A stretch of DNA of 64,000 nt from Aplectana chamaeleonis (taxonomy: Eukaryota > Nematoda > Chromadorea > Rhabditida > Cosmocercidae), in assembly GCA_029168955.1 (NCBI GenBank), contig JAPDOI010001856.1, forward strand, positions 62,001-126,000, written 5' to 3'. The notes below the pieces were generated by a model. That model saw only the letters and a list, made by a program, of their open reading frames with translations, was not told the origin of the DNA and did no database searches. Within the stretch, counting starts at the first letter, position 1. Each line of letters begins with the position of its first letter. This document shows, piece after piece, positions 61,050-64,000 of this stretch. The position numbers and the translations under genes are program-made.

Positions 61050-61192
61050 CAGCCGTCACACCGGCCGTAATCGGCTCCAAATGGTCGGATCGACCTGGGA
61101 CTTGGCCGACAGCTTTTAAATGATCCTCTTTAAAATAAGCATTGAAACAGCCCGATCCTGAAAAATTATTTTTTCCACCTCTCCAGACGTCA
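61050..61192. repeat. 141-bp direct repeat, copy 2
   Basis: About 80 percent identical by eye to 60695-60836, in the same orientation 355 bp downstream. Confidence 0.75.
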
Positions 61193-61199
61193 AAGTCGC

Positions 61200-63870
61200 G
61201 ATGCGACCTCAGTTATACGATGGTTTAAGAAAGACGTAATTCATGCGATCATTCCATTGTTCGATTCAATGGCGTGTATCTTCGTACCATACCTTGTTTA
61301 GCTTTCTACGGACAACAAAGTGGTAAATGGGCTCCTGAAGTGGAGCCTGCTCTCGAGATAGAAATTAAAATTGACGGGCTTCTAAGGATTCATTCAAAGC
61401 CTGTGGGAGTTGCAAAGCAATAATTTTCATGTTCCTGTTAGTGAGGCCAATGCAATGTTATGTAAAGTTTTTCTGACTCCGGTGTTTCATCGTAATACTT
61501 GTATTTCTTTTTGTGATTCCCAACGGCCACAGGCCGAAACATGTCAGATTTCTCTCATGGTGACCGTCTGATCAGTCCACAATGAGGGAATTTAATGTGA
61601 AATTATACAGTTTTGACTGATTTCGGGTATTGACTCAGTTATTTCGTATCACTCTTGTATGGTACTCGTTGAAAGCTGTTCAAAAAATCATCAAAATTGA
61701 ATTCGTGGGACTCTGAAACACGTTCTGGCTATGCGGCGCGTTGTGCGCGCAAAATTGCCGCAAATCGCCGTTTTTGCGAAAAATCTGCTCGGTAGTGTGG
61801 AGGAAAATTTTTGGCATGATGATGGATCAGCATGCGCCCCCTCCCCTATCCGGCGCCTAACGCTGCGCCCTTCCTCTGTGATAGTCACACCGTACGCCTG
61901 TGCCTGTAGCACCCATTCGCTCCGCCCACTTCAGGGTTTTCGGTCTCAATGGATTTCAATCAAAATCTGTTTTCTTCCATTTGTTATAAGTCTAGTTTTA
62001 TAGTGTGGTCTGCTCCAGCGCGATCATTGTGAATGGCAAGAAAAAAATAAGACCGATACATTCCGTCCACGAAACTCGTTGTCCAAATTCGCAGCAGTCG
62101 AGGGGTCATACGTCCGTAGTGGGTTCTGGAGCGATTTTGGAGAGACCGTTGTGATCAGCGCGAAATTCTGTTCAAGACAAGCGGTAAAACACGAAAGCGA
62201 GTCTGAGGTTGAGCAATGCCTTCAAAAATACAACGGGCCGAGATGAGAGGTAAAAACGGCTGTAGCTGTTTTGGGAGCACCGTATGGTTTCCTCCCTTTA
62301 TCGCTAGCTTTCTGGTTTCCAAGAAGAAACGTATTGATTGCAACTTGTTTATTTCTCTAAAAACGTTGAAGCTCACAAAGGAGTGTAACATGGAAAAAAT
62401 TGGCCATTCCGGAACAAAATGCAACTTTCTAGACTCAATTTTTATCGAGAAATTCGATTCAACTCCTGCGCTCCGTTTTTCTGAACGGAATTGCAGGTGT
62501 TTAATAGAAGATTACCATAGTTACCGTAACCTACCATAAACTTTATTAAATTTGAAAATGGACCCATAATCGTGTTCAGCACCATGAAAACCACCCTGAA
62601 CAAATTTCGAACGAAAGAAAATTGTCGATTTCCGGCCCTCCCAGAATCCATAGGAGTATCTTCCTCCTCTATAAAACCCCAGAGGCCGAATTCATCATTG
62701 CGCTACCCCTCTGTTTGTCGAGGATCAGCGCGAGCACAACCACGTCGATGCTCGAGATCAACCCAACCCAAATCGACAAAAACCAGGGTTATCGCAGTGA
62801 TGAATCCGGCTGGAGAGAAAAAATCCCGCTCAAATATCGTAGAGAGGGGTTATTTCGGGCACTGAGCATCAATATGCCGTTCTTATCAGGTTTCAGGCAA
62901 AGTTGTTGTTTACACTACGGTAATGTCATTTACCCACTGTAATCTATGTAGAAGCGCATCATATCCCACATTATAGCAGTCCGACTCCTGTGTACACTCA
63001 CGTAATTCAATTAGTCGATTGATATCCCTTATCTGTTTCAACTATGCTCTCTAGGCTTCAGGTTTCTCTCGTATTCACCGTATGCGGCAGGAAACCATCC
63101 TGGTTAATTTATAAGTGCTGTTTAGGACTTCCTTGGTAGGACTCAGTGTTATTTATAGTTGTCCAACAATCCATCTCATTTGTTGTTCTCATTGTGGAAG
63201 ACTTCTTTGTTTCTGCATCTGTATAAATTATCAGATCTGTGTGTAGAATAATTATTATACCTATAAATCTACTGCCGGAACAGTTTTTTTATGTTAGAGA
63301 GCCAACTGAGGAGCAAATATATCGGTCTCGGCAAGAATTCGAACTCGTTGCCTCACTTCTCCATCAACAGCGCTCACACCCATTGCGCCTAGTAGCCATG
63401 TTGGCTGCCGCATCGAAAAGTCTCTCGCCTGAGCGCACCCTTTCCTTCATATTTGCAAGACAATTCTGTGCAATCGCTTATAAATACCATTTCTGGTCCA
63501 ACGCTGGGGATGGTGCATCACAGAGTGGTCTAGGATCCATACGCTGCGATGCGCCTGTGAGGCAAACGCAAAAACGTTCAGAGAAATGCAGCGTAGCTAG
63601 AAAGGTCGAAATCGAATTTTCTTAAAAATTGATTCTAAAAATTGAATTTTGTCCGTAATGGCCATTTTCTGCCAGTGAAATTCTCTGTCGGTTAGCACTG
63701 CTAGGATTTTGAGTTATTGTTTCTACAAAACGAGAGGGTGTTGGAAGCTCAAACGTTGATACTGTCGTCGCTTGTATCGTCGTTGCACTGCAAAACGGAA
63801 AATGTGTTCTATTGCAGCGAATGAAGTACTGCAAATTTGAATAGTATTTCCAGTCTGAGTCTGTTATCGT
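61200..63870. other. intron or intergenic sequence without recognised gene
   Basis: Several open frames of 90-130 codons (for example 63239-63625) show no recognisable domain. Remaining lrk-1 exons, if any lie here, could not be identified. Confidence 0.4.
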
Positions 63871-64000
63871 TCTTTTGAAGGATAATTGGAGACGAGAATG
63901 TGCTGCGTGCGATCGAATCCATGTTTGCAACGAAATCTCGCAGCGATGTCCCCAAACTTCGACAGATTTGCGACAGCCAGCTGAAAGCCGAGTGGATCGT
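63870..64000 (+). pseudogene. possible BEL/Pao retrotransposon gag-like fragment
   Basis: GDENVLRAIESMFATKSRSD, then VPKLRQICDSQLKAEWI, resembles the DUF1759-type region of BEL/Pao polyproteins. The preceding VIVLLKDN is in another frame, so a one-base shift is implied. It runs off the window edge. Confidence 0.4.

Noticed and set aside
61297..61420. Open frame FYGQQSGKWAPEVEPALEIE as an lrk-1 exon
   Set aside because: The phase does not match exon 30 and no Roc-COR or kinase motif is present.
62216..62942. Overlapping open frames of about 100 codons
   Set aside because: No domain, no splice-site logic and several overlapping frames; treated as chance.

Overview
This is nuclear DNA of an invertebrate animal, most likely a nematode. 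It contains one large intron-rich gene whose introns are packed with transposable elements. The spliced exons read as an ankyrin–leucine-rich repeat–Roc GTPase–COR protein, the layout of LRRK-type kinases (lrk-1 in nematodes). Many introns have TTTCAG/TTTTAG-type acceptors, and a splice acceptor abuts the first ATG as in spliced-leader trans-splicing. The nematode assignment is inference; no rRNA or other marker is present.

The gene runs left to right on the + strand. Ankyrin exons lie at 700-16422, the first leucine-rich exons at 17559-18545, more leucine-rich exons at 35293-36361, Roc at 36439-43071 and COR at 43550-60357. I recovered 30 exons, about 4.0 kb or 1,330 codons. Phases match at every junction except two: 7913/9505, and 18545/35293 where a weaker donor would restore the frame. 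The kinase and C-terminal domains are not seen and should lie downstream.

The introns hold four groups of repeats. (1) Non-LTR retrotransposons with a PHD finger, APE endonuclease, reverse transcriptase and a C-terminal Cys/His motif. Family A is at 3394-4458, 10160-14810 (split), 19208-19735, 45110-49466 and 50522-53973. Family B is at 10294-13930. Family C is at 22128-29899 and 38611-42079. Several are bounded by exact 9-13 bp target duplications. (2) A hAT-type family with CAGGGTYRAGC-like ends and 8-bp target duplications, including one 3.8 kb copy with a broken transposase (22597-26413) and short copies at 9785, 15781, 21528 and 44817. (3) TTAA-flanked elements with AGGCAGTGTTCACGAT ends at 30917-34232, 37894-38498 and 44520-56266. 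(4) Many small hairpin or TIR elements, plus two large fold-back structures built from tandem repeats (4590-5640 and 31220-34056).

The elements are deeply nested. In the 15.6 kb intron at 43857-59440, a TTAA-type element contains a hAT element, which contains two full-length LINEs, one of which contains a further TIR element. In the intron at 37412-42619, a TA-flanked element accounts for all but about 75 bp. The host coding exons nevertheless remain open and in frame. No protein-coding gene other than this one and the transposons is supported.
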